Positions 28,399-36,789 are shown, counted from the stretch's first letter. The stretch is 64,000 nucleotides of DNA from Selenomonas sputigena_A (GCF_051603425.1 NZ_CP194411.1:2170001-2234000); one strand, 5' to 3'. Notes: generated from the sequence alone by a model not told the origin. A program made the numbers and translations.

Positions 28399-28404
28399 TA
28401 TCTT
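28376..28404 (+). promoter_or_regulatory. Candidate promoter upstream of copA (proximal)
   Basis: A perfect TTGACA at 28376-28381 is followed after 17 bases by TATCTT at 28399-28404 (TATATC at 28397-28402 overlaps with a 15-base spacer). It sits between the arms of an inverted repeat, as expected for a regulated promoter. Confidence 0.45.
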
Positions 28405-28560
28405 TATTCAAGATGCTTTGCAGGGGTATTCGAGAGAACCTTTTATAGAAAAAGGGGAAACTTGACTGATAGATGATATTCGAGCAAAAGATGAAAAATT
28501 TATTGCGGAAACCGTGAGCTCTATAAAGAAGTTCAAAGGAGAAGGGGCAGGCGATTCTAG

Positions 28561-31170
28561 ATGAAAGAAAATGAAAAATATAATGTCATCGGTATGTCAT
28601 GTGCGGCTTGCAGTGCACGTGTGGAAAAAGCAGTTTCGCGTTTACCGGGTGTAAAACAGGTGGCAGTAAATCTTTTGACAAATTCCATGCTTGTGAGCTA
28701 TGAAGTTCCTGCTACTTCGGAAATAATATGCAATGCTGTAAATCAGGCTGGGTATAGTGCCAGTCTTGCTGCAGAGCCAGGAAAAAAAACGGGGAGGAGT
28801 TTTGCAAAAGAACGTGAGGCGCTCGAAGATCGTGAAACGCCAAAGATTTTCCGCCGTTTTGTCGTTTCACTTGTTTTGCTGTTGCCGCTTCTTTATGTTT
28901 CTATGGGGCATACGATGTTGGCATGGCCTCTTCCTGAGGCCATGGAAGGTAATGCACTTGTTATAGGACTGTATGAATTGCTTCTTGCGGCCGCTGTTAT
29001 GATTGTCAATCAAAAATTTTTTATCAATGGTTTTCGCAATGTGCTTTCCGGAGGGGTGAACATGGATACCCTCGTTGCTCTCGGAAGTGCTGCAGGTTTT
29101 GCTTATAGCACAACGAACCTGTTCTCCATGCTCGTTGCAGTTCGTATGGGAGATTGGCAGAATGTTGCAGCGTTGGGCAATGATTTTTATTTTGAGACAG
29201 CGGCTATGATTGTTACACTCATTACGGTTGGCAAACTTTTGGAAAGCCGCAGTAAGGGAAAGACAACCAATGCGATCAAAAGACTGATGGATTTGGCACC
29301 TAAGACGGCACGGCTTATGAAAAATGGCAATGAGGTTGTGGTTGATGTCTCAGAGGTGGTTGTTGGAGATATATTCCGAGTTTTACCGGGAGAAAGCTTT
29401 CCTGTCGATGGTACGGTGATTGAAGGAGAAAGTGCCGTCAATGAGGCAGCTCTTACGGGGGAAAGTTTGCCTGTTGATAAAGTGCCGGGGAGCCTTGTGA
29501 GCGCAGCAACAATCAACCAGAATGGTGCTTTGACCTGCGAAGCGAGGCGTGTTGGCGAAAATACCACCTTGCAGCAGATCATCGAGATGGTGCAGAATGC
29601 TGCTGCATCCAAGGCGGAGATTTCAAAGCTTGCCGACACCGTGTCGGGAATCTTTGTTCCTATTGTCATTGTAGTGGCGATTGCCACAGGGATGGTATGG
29701 TTTCTCCTTGGCGAGACGATAAGCTTTGCATTGGCTCGTGCCGTCAGTGTGCTTGTTATCAGTTGCCCATGTGCTTTGGGATTAGCGACACCCGTTGCTA
29801 TTATGGTGGGCAGCGGCAAGGGGGCAAAGAACGGTATTCTTTTCAAAACAGCTTCGGCTTTAGAGGCGACAGGCAAGGCGGACTTTGTTGTGCTCGATAA
29901 GACTGGAACGATTACAGAAGGAAAGCCTCGTGTGATGAATATTATCCCTGACGAAGGCTGCACGGAGGATATATTGCTTGTTGCGGCGGCTGCGCTTGAA
30001 GCGAAGAGCGAGCATCCGCTTGCTTTGGCCATCAAAGAGGAAGTGGTAAAAAGGAATCTGCAGTTTGAGGAAGCGCAGAATTTTGAAGCACTTCCGGGGC
30101 ATGGAGTTAGAGGCAGGGTCAATGTTGCCGGTTCAGTACAAGAAGCTGTTGGTGGCAGTATGAAATTTATGGAAGAAAAAAAGATGCTTTCTCCTATTGT
30201 GCGGCAAGAGGCGGAAAAACTTGCCGAAGAAGGAAAGACACCGCTTTTCTTTGCGACAAGGGAGCGTTTTCTTGGTATCATTGCGGTTGCTGATACGATA
30301 AAACCAGATAGCAGTGAGGCGATTCGTGAATTGCTGCATATGGGAGTTCAACCCGTTATGCTTACGGGGGATAATAAACGAACAGCAAAAGCTGTTGGAT
30401 TGCAGCTCGGTCTTGCTGCAATTATTGCAGATGTTTTGCCCGGTGATAAGGAAGAGGTTATACGACGCCTAAAGGAAAGCGGCAGGACGGTCATGGTAGG
30501 AGACGGCATCAATGACGCGCCTGCCTTGACGCGTGCCGATATTGGCATTGCTATTGGGGCTGGATCTGATGTTGCTATTGATGCAGCAGATATCGTACTA
30601 ATGAAATCGTCTCTTTTGGATGTTGCTGCATCGATTCGTTTATCACGTCAGGTCGTTCGCAATATCAAAGAAAATCTTTTTTGGGCATTTTTTTATAATA
30701 TCATTGGCATACCATTGGCAGCAGGTCTTTGGATTCCTGTTTTTGGCATTGTATTGAATCCGATGTTTGGTGCGGCGGCAATGAGTTTGTCAAGTTTCTG
30801 TGTTGTGATGAATGCGTTGCGGTTGAACTTTTTTGATGTTCATTACGATAAAAACGATGAGAGTAGGAAGCTTAAGACATTACCTGTATTCCTCACGGAA
30901 GATGCCAAGGAATGCGGTGTTTTGGATGAAATGATGAATGAAAAAATGGAGGATGATACAATGACAAAGACCATTTTTATCAACGGGATGATGTGCGGAC
31001 ACTGTGTCGCGCATGTGACGAAAGCACTTGAAGGGCTTAATGGCGTGGATAAGGTCGAGGTGAGCCTGGAGAATAATAACGCTGTTGTGACATTCAATGC
31101 GGATGTTTCTGACCAGGCTCTTATAGCGGCTATTGTCGATGCTGGTTATGAGGTCACTGGGATTCAGTGA
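28561..31170 (+). CDS. copA: Copper-translocating P1B-type ATPase with C-terminal chaperone domain
   Basis: An 869-residue copper exporter of the inner membrane. An N-terminal heavy-metal-binding domain carries GMSCAAC (Cys14, Cys17). The ATPase core has the membrane CPC motif (ISCPCALGLATP, near 402), phosphorylation site DKTGT (near 446), SEHP, and GDGINDAP (near 648). After the last membrane pair, a linker leads to a second heavy-metal domain from residue 801 with GMMCGHC (Cys812, Cys815), which resembles a free CopZ chaperone. A strong internal ribosome binding site precedes Met801. The upstream AAGGGG is 13 bases from ATG 28561, longer than ideal, so coupling to the small frame before it is possible. 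Confidence 0.93.
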   Translation: MKENEKYNVIGMSCAACSARVEKAVSRLPGVKQVAVNLLTNSMLVSYEVPATSEIICNAVNQAGYSASLAAEPGKKTGRSFAKEREALEDRETPKIFRRFVVSLVLLLPLLYVSMGHTMLAWPLPEAMEGNALVIGLYELLLAAAVMIVNQKFFINGFRNVLSGGVNMDTLVALGSAAGFAYSTTNLFSMLVAVRMGDWQNVAALGNDFYFETAAMIVTLITVGKLLESRSKGKTTNAIKRLMDLAPKTARLMKNGNEVVVDVSEVVVGDIFRVLPGESFPVDGTVIEGESAVNEAALTGESLPVDKVPGSLVSAATINQNGALTCEARRVGENTTLQQIIEMVQNAAASKAEISKLADTVSGIFVPIVIVVAIATGMVWFLLGETISFALARAVSVLVISCPCALGLATPVAIMVGSGKGAKNGILFKTASALEATGKADFVVLDKTGTITEGKPRVMNIIPDEGCTEDILLVAAAALEAKSEHPLALAIKEEVVKRNLQFEEAQNFEALPGHGVRGRVNVAGSVQEAVGGSMKFMEEKKMLSPIVRQEAEKLAEEGKTPLFFATRERFLGIIAVADTIKPDSSEAIRELLHMGVQPVMLTGDNKRTAKAVGLQLGLAAIIADVLPGDKEEVIRRLKESGRTVMVGDGINDAPALTRADIGIAIGAGSDVAIDAADIVLMKSSLLDVAASIRLSRQVVRNIKENLFWAFFYNIIGIPLAAGLWIPVFGIVLNPMFGAAAMSLSSFCVVMNALRLNFFDVHYDKNDESRKLKTLPVFLTEDAKECGVLDEMMNEKMEDDTMTKTIFINGMMCGHCVAHVTKALEGLNGVDKVEVSLENNNAVVTFNADVSDQALIAAIVDAGYEVTGIQ
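30948..31170 (+). other. copZ: Candidate internal translation start giving a free CopZ-like chaperone
   Basis: Inside copA, GGAGG at 30948-30952 lies eight bases before ATG 30961, in the copA frame. Translation from there would give a 69-residue protein that is a complete heavy-metal-associated domain with GMMCGHC, the size of a free CopZ. Either copA and a downstream copZ fused with the old ribosome binding site kept, or both products are made. Which holds cannot be told from sequence. Confidence 0.45.
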
Positions 31171-31172
31171 GA

Positions 31173-31200
31173 ACAGGGGCTGCCATACGGCAGCCCCTGT
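31173..31200 (+). terminator. Strong hairpin after copA, terminator-like
   Basis: ACAGGGGCTGCC at 31173-31184 pairs perfectly with GGCAGCCCCTGT at 31189-31200 around an ATAC loop. No T-run follows, so it may be a transcript 3' end stabiliser or a weak terminator. Confidence 0.55.
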
Positions 31201-31205
31201 TGCAT

Positions 31206-31234
31206 GTGACACCCCCATAGTTCTATGTTATACT
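31206..31234 (+). promoter_or_regulatory. Candidate sigma-A promoter for the SpoIID-family gene
   Basis: GTGACA at 31206-31211 and TATACT at 31229-31234 are separated by 17 bases; each box differs from consensus at one position. It lies between the copA hairpin and the next start codon. Confidence 0.6.
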
Positions 31235-31265
31235 ATATCCTATCTGAATGAAGGAGGACGGGGGC

Positions 31266-32543
31266 TTGGCTTGTTTATGGAGAAGTAAAAGGATAGGGGT
31301 GCGTGCAACTATCGCGTTTTTATGCCTGTTTTTTACAGTTGTTTCCAAAACGGGAGCAACGGGGCGTACCATTGATTTTCATCCGGCAAATGTTCCGGCA
31401 GCTGCGACGAGTAAAAAAACGGTGGAACAAACGGAGCAGATGTCATGGGACAATACTGGCAAACAGGAGGTTCGCGTAGGTCTATTCCTTAAGCAGCGCA
31501 CAATGCTTGTTTCTTCGGATAAGGGATTTTCACTTATAGATGAAAAGAGCGGCAAAGTACTGTCGAACATAGCTCCGAATTCGGCTATAAAATTAGAAGA
31601 AAAACAAGGGGGAATATTGCTAGACGGAAAGCTTCTTTTGACCGAATCCTTCCGTCTTGTACCTAAAACAAAGGAAGGAATCTTTATGCTGGGAACGAAA
31701 CATTACCATGGCATGATGATGGTTCGTCTTCATGGGACAAATTTCGATATTATCAATATTGTTGAATTGGAAGATTATGTTAATGGTGTATTGCCAGAGG
31801 AAATGCCTTCTTCATGGCCTGCCGAAGCCTTGAAGGCGCAGGCTGTTGCCGCCCGTACCTACGGTTTGCGCAATAGGCTTCGTCACAAAACGGAGGACTA
31901 CAGTGTATGCGCAACGACGCATTGCCAGATTTATGGCGGAATCGATGTCGAGACTGCTGCGACTAGAGAAGCAGTGGCTGCAACTTCGGGAGAGGTTCTG
32001 TTTTATGCCAATAAACCTGCAGAAGCACTTTTTCACAGCGATTCAGGCGGTATGACAGAAAGCAGTGAAGCCGTTTGGGGCAATGCGGTACCATATCTTT
32101 TGCCGGTAAAAGAAGATGTATTGGGGACAGGTGCTTGGCAGCAAACATTTTCTGAAGAACGTATTGCAGAAAAGCTTGCTGGAAAAGGGGTGTCCATCGG
32201 TCGATTGAAAAAAATAGAGTTATCACCGCTTGTTATCGGGAAAGGAAGGGGAGACCGCTCTGTTTCGGGACGGGTTTTACGCGTAGTTTTTTATGGTGCG
32301 CAGGGGAGTATAACTTTGACGGGGAGTGAAGTGCGATCGCTTTTCGGTCTTAAGAGTACGCTTTTTGATATACGTTGGGAGAAGAAGTTTGACGGGAAGG
32401 GGCAAGTCATAATTTCTGGTTTTGGCAATGGACATGGTATTGGACTGTCACAGTATGGTGCTAAAAATCTTGCTAAACGAATGAAATATACGGATATCCT
32501 TGCACATTATTACCCCGGAACGACATTGCGCAGACTGAAATGA
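31266..32543 (+). CDS. SpoIID/LytB domain protein
   Basis: A 425-residue exported protein. A signal peptide or membrane anchor (about residues 9-30, VRATIAFLCLFFTVVS) precedes the SpoIID/LytB domain, recognised by LEDYVNGVLPEEMPSSWPAEALKAQAVAARTY read in two parts (about 165-195), ALFHSDSGG, and GFGNGHGIGLSQYGA near the C-terminus. SpoIID is a lytic transglycosylase that cuts denuded peptidoglycan during sporulation; homologues also occur in non-sporulating bacteria, and this one may act in septum or envelope remodelling. TTG 31266 is chosen for its perfectly spaced AAGGAGG; ATG 31248 is an alternative. It lies just upstream of queA. Confidence 0.86.
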   Translation: MACLWRSKRIGVRATIAFLCLFFTVVSKTGATGRTIDFHPANVPAAATSKKTVEQTEQMSWDNTGKQEVRVGLFLKQRTMLVSSDKGFSLIDEKSGKVLSNIAPNSAIKLEEKQGGILLDGKLLLTESFRLVPKTKEGIFMLGTKHYHGMMMVRLHGTNFDIINIVELEDYVNGVLPEEMPSSWPAEALKAQAVAARTYGLRNRLRHKTEDYSVCATTHCQIYGGIDVETAATREAVAATSGEVLFYANKPAEALFHSDSGGMTESSEAVWGNAVPYLLPVKEDVLGTGAWQQTFSEERIAEKLAGKGVSIGRLKKIELSPLVIGKGRGDRSVSGRVLRVVFYGAQGSITLTGSEVRSLFGLKSTLFDIRWEKKFDGKGQVIISGFGNGHGIGLSQYGAKNLAKRMKYTDILAHYYPGTTLRRLK

Positions 32544-32558
32544 GGGAATCAAAGATCG

Positions 32559-33599
32559 ATGTTGTTAGAGGATTTTTCTTATGGATTGCCGGAGGAACTT
32601 ATTGCCCAAAAACCCGTGGAACCAAGGAACGCATCTCGCCTTATGGTACTCGACCCTAAGGTACAGAGGATAGAGCATCATCATTTTTTTGATTTGAAAA
32701 AATTTCTTGTGCCTGGAGATACTTTGATTCTTAACGATACGCGTGTAATGCCGGCTCGGCTGCATGGACGACGCGAATATACAGGCGGGCATATCGAGCT
32801 GTTTCTTTTGCGCCGTCTTGAAAAGGATTTGTGGGAAACGTTAGTGCGTCCAGGGAAAAAAGCAAAGATCGGGCAAGTTATAAGCTTTGGTGCGGAATTG
32901 TCTGCTGAAGTTGTCGGGGGCACGGATTTTGGCGGACGTCTTGTGATTTTTCGTTATAAAGGAGTTTTTGAGGAGATCTTGGAGCGTTTAGGCGAAACCC
33001 CATTGCCCCCCTATATCCATGAAAAGCTTATGGATAAGGAACGATATCAAACCGTCTATTGTCGTGAAGAAGGTTCAGCTGCAGCACCGACGGCAGGACT
33101 TCATTTTACAAAGGAACAGCTTGCTGGCCTGAAGAAAAGTGGTATTAACATTGGATTTGTTACACTTCATGTTGGCCTGGGGACGTTTCGTCCCGTGAGT
33201 GCAGAGAAGATTGAAGATCATAGGATGCATAGTGAATATTATTGCCTCCCGAAAGAGACTGCAGAGTTGATTTGTCGAACAAAGGCAGCAAATCGCCGTG
33301 TCATTGCGGTTGGCACAACTTCTGTTCGCACCCTGGAGTCGGCGGCAGAGAGGAAAAATTTTATTCGGGAAACAAGTGGTTGGACGGATATTTTTATTTA
33401 TCCTGGATACGAGTTCAAAATAGTGGATGCACTTGTCACAAATTTCCATCTGCCAAAATCCACACTCATCATGCTTGTCAGTGCTTTTGCAGGCCGTGAG
33501 TTCGTTTTGCGTGCTTATCAAGAGGCTGTACGGGAAAAGTATCGGTTCTTCTCTTTTGGAGATGCGATGTTTGTTGCAGGAGCTGCAGGCAAGGGATAA
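32559..33599 (+). CDS. queA: S-adenosylmethionine:tRNA ribosyltransferase-isomerase
   Basis: A 346-residue enzyme that transfers the ribosyl part of SAM to preQ1 in tRNA, forming epoxyqueuosine. Family hallmarks include the N-terminal FSYGLPEELIAQKPVEPR, LILNDTRVMPARL (about residues 58-70), GLHFT and HVGLGTFRPV. The length is normal. It is directly followed by tgt, the preceding step in the pathway. The Shine-Dalgarno sequence is weak. Confidence 0.95.
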   Translation: MLLEDFSYGLPEELIAQKPVEPRNASRLMVLDPKVQRIEHHHFFDLKKFLVPGDTLILNDTRVMPARLHGRREYTGGHIELFLLRRLEKDLWETLVRPGKKAKIGQVISFGAELSAEVVGGTDFGGRLVIFRYKGVFEEILERLGETPLPPYIHEKLMDKERYQTVYCREEGSAAAPTAGLHFTKEQLAGLKKSGINIGFVTLHVGLGTFRPVSAEKIEDHRMHSEYYCLPKETAELICRTKAANRRVIAVGTTSVRTLESAAERKNFIRETSGWTDIFIYPGYEFKIVDALVTNFHLPKSTLIMLVSAFAGREFVLRAYQEAVREKYRFFSFGDAMFVAGAAGKG

Positions 33600-33611
33600 C
33601 GATGGGGAGGT

Positions 33612-34736
33612 ATGGTACGTTTGGCAGCCATTACATACGAATTGATAAAAAAAGACAAGACAACAGGGGCGCGAGCCGGTATTTTGCATACGCCTCACGG
33701 GAGCTTTCCCACGCCGATTTTTATGCCTGTAGGAACGCAGGCATCGGTTAAAGGGGTATCGCCTGATGAACTCAAAGAGCTAGGCGCTGGCGTTATTTTA
33801 TCCAATACATATCATCTTTTTTTGCGCCCGGGAATGGAGCTTGTTCGCGAGGCCGGTGGATTGCATCGTTTTATGCATTGGGACAGAGCAATCTTGACAG
33901 ACAGCGGAGGATTTCAAGTATTTAGTCTTGGCGAGTTACGAAAGATAACAGAGGAAGGTGTTATTTTTCGTTCCCATATTGATGGTGCGAAAAAATTTCT
34001 TTCACCTGAAATTTCCATGGAAGTGCAAATGGCTCTTGGCTCAGATATTGTTATGGCCTTTGATGAATGTGTGCCTTATCCTGCTGATTATGATTATGCA
34101 AAAAGGTCTACAGACAGAACGACACGCTGGGCGAAACGCTGCAAAGAAACAATGACCAGCGAGAACCAAGGGCTTTTTGCTATTGTACAGGGCGGTATGT
34201 ATGAGGATTTACGCAGAAAAAGCGTAGAGGAACTGACAACGCTTGATTTTCCGGGTTATGCTGTCGGAGGATTGAGTGTCGGCGAACCAAAAGAAATCAT
34301 GTACGAGATGCTGGCAATCACAGTACCACTCCTCCCTGAAAATAAGCCGCGCTACTTGATGGGTGTTGGTACGCCGGATTATCTCATGGAAGGCGTCCTG
34401 CATGGAATTGATATGTTCGATTGTGTATTTCCGACACGCGTAGCTCGTAATGGCATGGCAATGACATGGCAGGGCCGGATCGTGATAAAAAACGCTGTTC
34501 ATACACAAGAGTTCTCAGTGCTTGATTCAGGGTGCGGCTGTTATGCTTGTCGCAATGGTTTTACGCGCGCTTATATTCGCCATCTTGTGCGTGCAGGTGA
34601 AATTTTCGGTTTGAGACTTTTGACGCTGCATAATCTTTATTTTTTGCAAGATTTCATGAAAAAAATGCGTGCGGCTATTTTAGAAGATCGCTTTGGTGAG
34701 TTTCGAGAAAAATTTTATCGCAGCTATAGAAGGTGA
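33612..34736 (+). CDS. tgt: tRNA-guanine transglycosylase
   Basis: A 374-residue enzyme that swaps guanine 34 of certain tRNAs for preQ1. The motif ILTDSGGFQVFSLG (near residue 95) contains a catalytic Asp; DCVFPTRVARNGMAM and the zinc site CGCYACRNGFTRAY are present. The start is uncertain: ATG 33612 is only one base from GGAGG, while TTG 33621 lies ten bases from it and gives the usual AAITYELIK start. queA lies immediately upstream. Confidence 0.95.
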   Translation: MVRLAAITYELIKKDKTTGARAGILHTPHGSFPTPIFMPVGTQASVKGVSPDELKELGAGVILSNTYHLFLRPGMELVREAGGLHRFMHWDRAILTDSGGFQVFSLGELRKITEEGVIFRSHIDGAKKFLSPEISMEVQMALGSDIVMAFDECVPYPADYDYAKRSTDRTTRWAKRCKETMTSENQGLFAIVQGGMYEDLRRKSVEELTTLDFPGYAVGGLSVGEPKEIMYEMLAITVPLLPENKPRYLMGVGTPDYLMEGVLHGIDMFDCVFPTRVARNGMAMTWQGRIVIKNAVHTQEFSVLDSGCGCYACRNGFTRAYIRHLVRAGEIFGLRLLTLHNLYFLQDFMKKMRAAILEDRFGEFREKFYRSYRR

Positions 34737-34829
34737 TGAAATTTCCGGTTACAATGAAAGGGAAAACGACAGAAGTGTCGAATGAAAAACTGTATGAATA
34801 TGGGATGGTTTTCTGTTTAGGGGGATATT

Positions 34830-35126
34830 ATGGATGCTAATATGATGAATGTATTTTATACATACGGTCCGCTTGTTTTTATGGTGTTGGTTATTTATTT
34901 TTTGATTATCAAACCACAGCGCAAGGAACAAAAGCGACGTAAGGAAATGCTTGATGGATTGAAACGCGGCAATCGTGTCGTTACCATCGGCGGTATTTTT
35001 GGGGTTTTGACTGAAGTACGGGATACGACAGTTAAGTTGAAAATTGCCGAGCATGTAGAAATCGAAGTTTCGCGTGCCTCTATAAATGCAAATGTTTCCG
35101 CGGAAGAGCGTTCCGAAAAGGAATAA
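34830..35126 (+). CDS. yajC: Preprotein translocase subunit YajC
   Basis: A 98-residue Sec accessory protein with one N-terminal membrane helix (about residues 12-28, PLVFMVLVIYFLIIKPQ) followed by a cytoplasmic domain with KEMLDGLKRGNRVVTIGGI, the family signature. It associates with SecD and SecF, encoded 1.7 kb downstream. TAGGGGG precedes ATG 34830. The tgt-yajC-secD-secF order is common in bacteria, but here three other genes are inserted before secD. Confidence 0.95.
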   Translation: MDANMMNVFYTYGPLVFMVLVIYFLIIKPQRKEQKRRKEMLDGLKRGNRVVTIGGIFGVLTEVRDTTVKLKIAEHVEIEVSRASINANVSAEERSEKE

Positions 35127-35129
35127 ATC

Positions 35130-35717
35130 ATGATTGAAGGGGAAACAGCTCAGAAGAAAAAAGTTTTGCGTGTCCAAGTATTGGACAAATGTAGAGAGCT
35201 TTTGCCTTCCGTGCAACAAACTTTTAGCGAAATGATATGGGAACAGGTAAAAAGATTTATCTGTTATGAACAGGCGAAACAAATTTTTTGTTTTGTGTCG
35301 ATGGAAAATGAGGTACAAACGCTTGCTTTCATCCAGGAGGCATTAAACGAAGGAAAAGAAGTTTCGGTGCCTCTTATTACAAATCGGGGAGTGATGGATG
35401 CGGTACGGGTGAGGAATTTATCCGATCTTGTGCCGGATGCCTTTGGCATTTTGACTGCAAGAGTAGGGACACGTATCCTCATGCCTCCGGAAACAATTGA
35501 CTGTGTTATCGTTCCAGGGGTGGCATTTTCCCGCAAAGGTGCAAGACTTGGACATGGTGGTGGTTATTATGATCGTTTTTTTTATGAAAAGGCACCGCAG
35601 GCATACCGTGTTGCCGTGGCCTTTTCCTGTCAGATTATGGACGACATACCGATGGAAGACCATGACGTGCTGATGCACCGGATTGTTACGGAAAAAGAAT
35701 CAATAATTTGTGGGTGA
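35130..35717 (+). CDS. 5-formyltetrahydrofolate cyclo-ligase
   Basis: A 195-residue enzyme of the 5-FCL family, converting 5-formyltetrahydrofolate to 5,10-methenyltetrahydrofolate with ATP. The signature VPGVAFSRKGARLGHGGGYYDRFF (about residues 128-151) is clear, and FVSMENEVQT fits the substrate region. It begins three bases after yajC, so the two are probably coupled. Confidence 0.9.
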   Translation: MIEGETAQKKKVLRVQVLDKCRELLPSVQQTFSEMIWEQVKRFICYEQAKQIFCFVSMENEVQTLAFIQEALNEGKEVSVPLITNRGVMDAVRVRNLSDLVPDAFGILTARVGTRILMPPETIDCVIVPGVAFSRKGARLGHGGGYYDRFFYEKAPQAYRVAVAFSCQIMDDIPMEDHDVLMHRIVTEKESIICG

Positions 35718-35726
35718 GATATCTTG

Positions 35727-36437
35727 ATGAAAATACGAGTGGGTATGGCAAAAATTAATAAATATGCAATGCAGCATTGTGGCGATAGTTTTGATATTGT
35801 GGAGAGGCCCTATGGCGGCCTGTCTGCCGTTATTGCTGATGGTCAGGGAAATGGCTTAGCAGCGCATCATACGAGCAGTTGGGTAGTGAACAAGGCAGCT
35901 TCTCTTATTGCGGATGGTGCGAGGGATGGTGCTGTAGCGCGAGCCGTGCATGATTATCTTTATGCAATGAAGGACAAGAAGGTTTCTTGTACCTTGACGG
36001 TACTAAGTGCCGATCTTGAGTCAGAGACCGTCGTCATTAGCCGTAATTCCAACTGTCCCGTCATTGTCAAAACGGAAGAATATCTGACGGTTTACGATGA
36101 TAGTGTTTCACCGATCGGTGTCAATCGTCATATGAAACCGCTTGTGTATGAACTGCCGTTTTCTGCGGGCATGGTTCTTGTTTCGTATACGGATGGGATT
36201 GCCCATGCCGGAAAAAAATATACGGGTTCAGTCATGGACATGAAGAAGATTATATCTATAATTGAGAGTAGTTCCCCAGAAGATTGTGATTTCATTGCGA
36301 AAAGTATTTTGGAATATGCACTTTTACTTGATAAAGAGAAGGCTGGGGATGATATGACCGTTGTTGCGATGGGGCTTGCGGAGAGCTCATCGGAACTGCC
36401 GAAAATTGAGCAGCTTTCTGCTTCGTATCCTTTTTGA
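35727..36437 (+). CDS. PP2C/SpoIIE-like protein phosphatase
   Basis: A 236-residue single-domain protein of the PP2C/SpoIIE phosphatase fold. Metal-binding acidic motifs are visible: IADGQGNG (near residue 32), VSYTDGIAHAGK (near 153) and AGDDMTVVAMG (near 213). There is no sensor domain, membrane segment or fused kinase. Such enzymes dephosphorylate Ser/Thr residues, often on anti-sigma antagonists, but no such partner is adjacent. ATG 35727 is chosen, with GTGAG upstream. It lies between a folate enzyme and a small P-loop protein. Confidence 0.8.
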   Translation: MKIRVGMAKINKYAMQHCGDSFDIVERPYGGLSAVIADGQGNGLAAHHTSSWVVNKAASLIADGARDGAVARAVHDYLYAMKDKKVSCTLTVLSADLESETVVISRNSNCPVIVKTEEYLTVYDDSVSPIGVNRHMKPLVYELPFSAGMVLVSYTDGIAHAGKKYTGSVMDMKKIISIIESSSPEDCDFIAKSILEYALLLDKEKAGDDMTVVAMGLAESSSELPKIEQLSASYPF

Positions 36438-36447
36438 GGAAGAGATT

Positions 36448-36789
36448 ATGCGAATTGCTGTTGTTGGTGTTTGTGCATCGGGTAAGACTACCTTGGTGAA
36501 CGGTTTAAAAAAAGCAGGGTTTGATGCTTACAATGTAGCGCAGGAACATTCCTGTATTCATGATTTCTGGAATAAGCATCATCCAGATGTTCTCGTGATG
36601 ATTGATGCGACACTTCCGGCAATAAAGAAACGCCGCCGTGTTTTTTGGACGGAAGAACGACTTGTTGTGCAGCATGGGAGACTGGCAGACGCGAAAATCC
36701 ATGCAGATTTATATCTGCAGACGGATAATTTCACGGCGGAAGAAGTTTTGGATAAGGTCGTTCAATTCCTTCATACCAAAAGCCATTAA
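36448..36789 (+). CDS. Small P-loop NTPase of unknown function
   Basis: A 113-residue protein beginning RIAVVGVCASGKTTLVNGL, a Walker A motif (GVCASGKT, residues 7-14) in a kinase/NTPase fold. A possible Walker B is DVLVMIDAT (near 51). It is shorter than typical adenylate-kinase-like proteins and has no obvious lid domain. It begins ten bases after the PP2C gene with GAGGAAGAG upstream, so the two are probably co-translated. I do not recognise a named family. Confidence 0.75.
   Translation: MRIAVVGVCASGKTTLVNGLKKAGFDAYNVAQEHSCIHDFWNKHHPDVLVMIDATLPAIKKRRRVFWTEERLVVQHGRLADAKIHADLYLQTDNFTAEEVLDKVVQFLHTKSH

Larger units (their letters stand above)
28114..28560. other. 447-base divergent region between murQ and copA
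   Basis: This AT-rich region separates the minus-strand mur operon from copA. It holds two candidate promoters toward copA, a weak -10 (AGTATA at 28160-28165, read as TATACT on the minus strand) toward murQ about 47 bases from its start, an imperfect inverted repeat, and a 32-codon open frame ending at copA. No recognisable copper regulator gene (csoR, copY) lies in it. Confidence 0.6.

Noticed and set aside
29187..30281. 364-codon open frame antisense to copA
   Set aside because: Ser/Thr/Pro-rich low-complexity translation typical of a shadow frame; copA on the other strand has all ATPase motifs.
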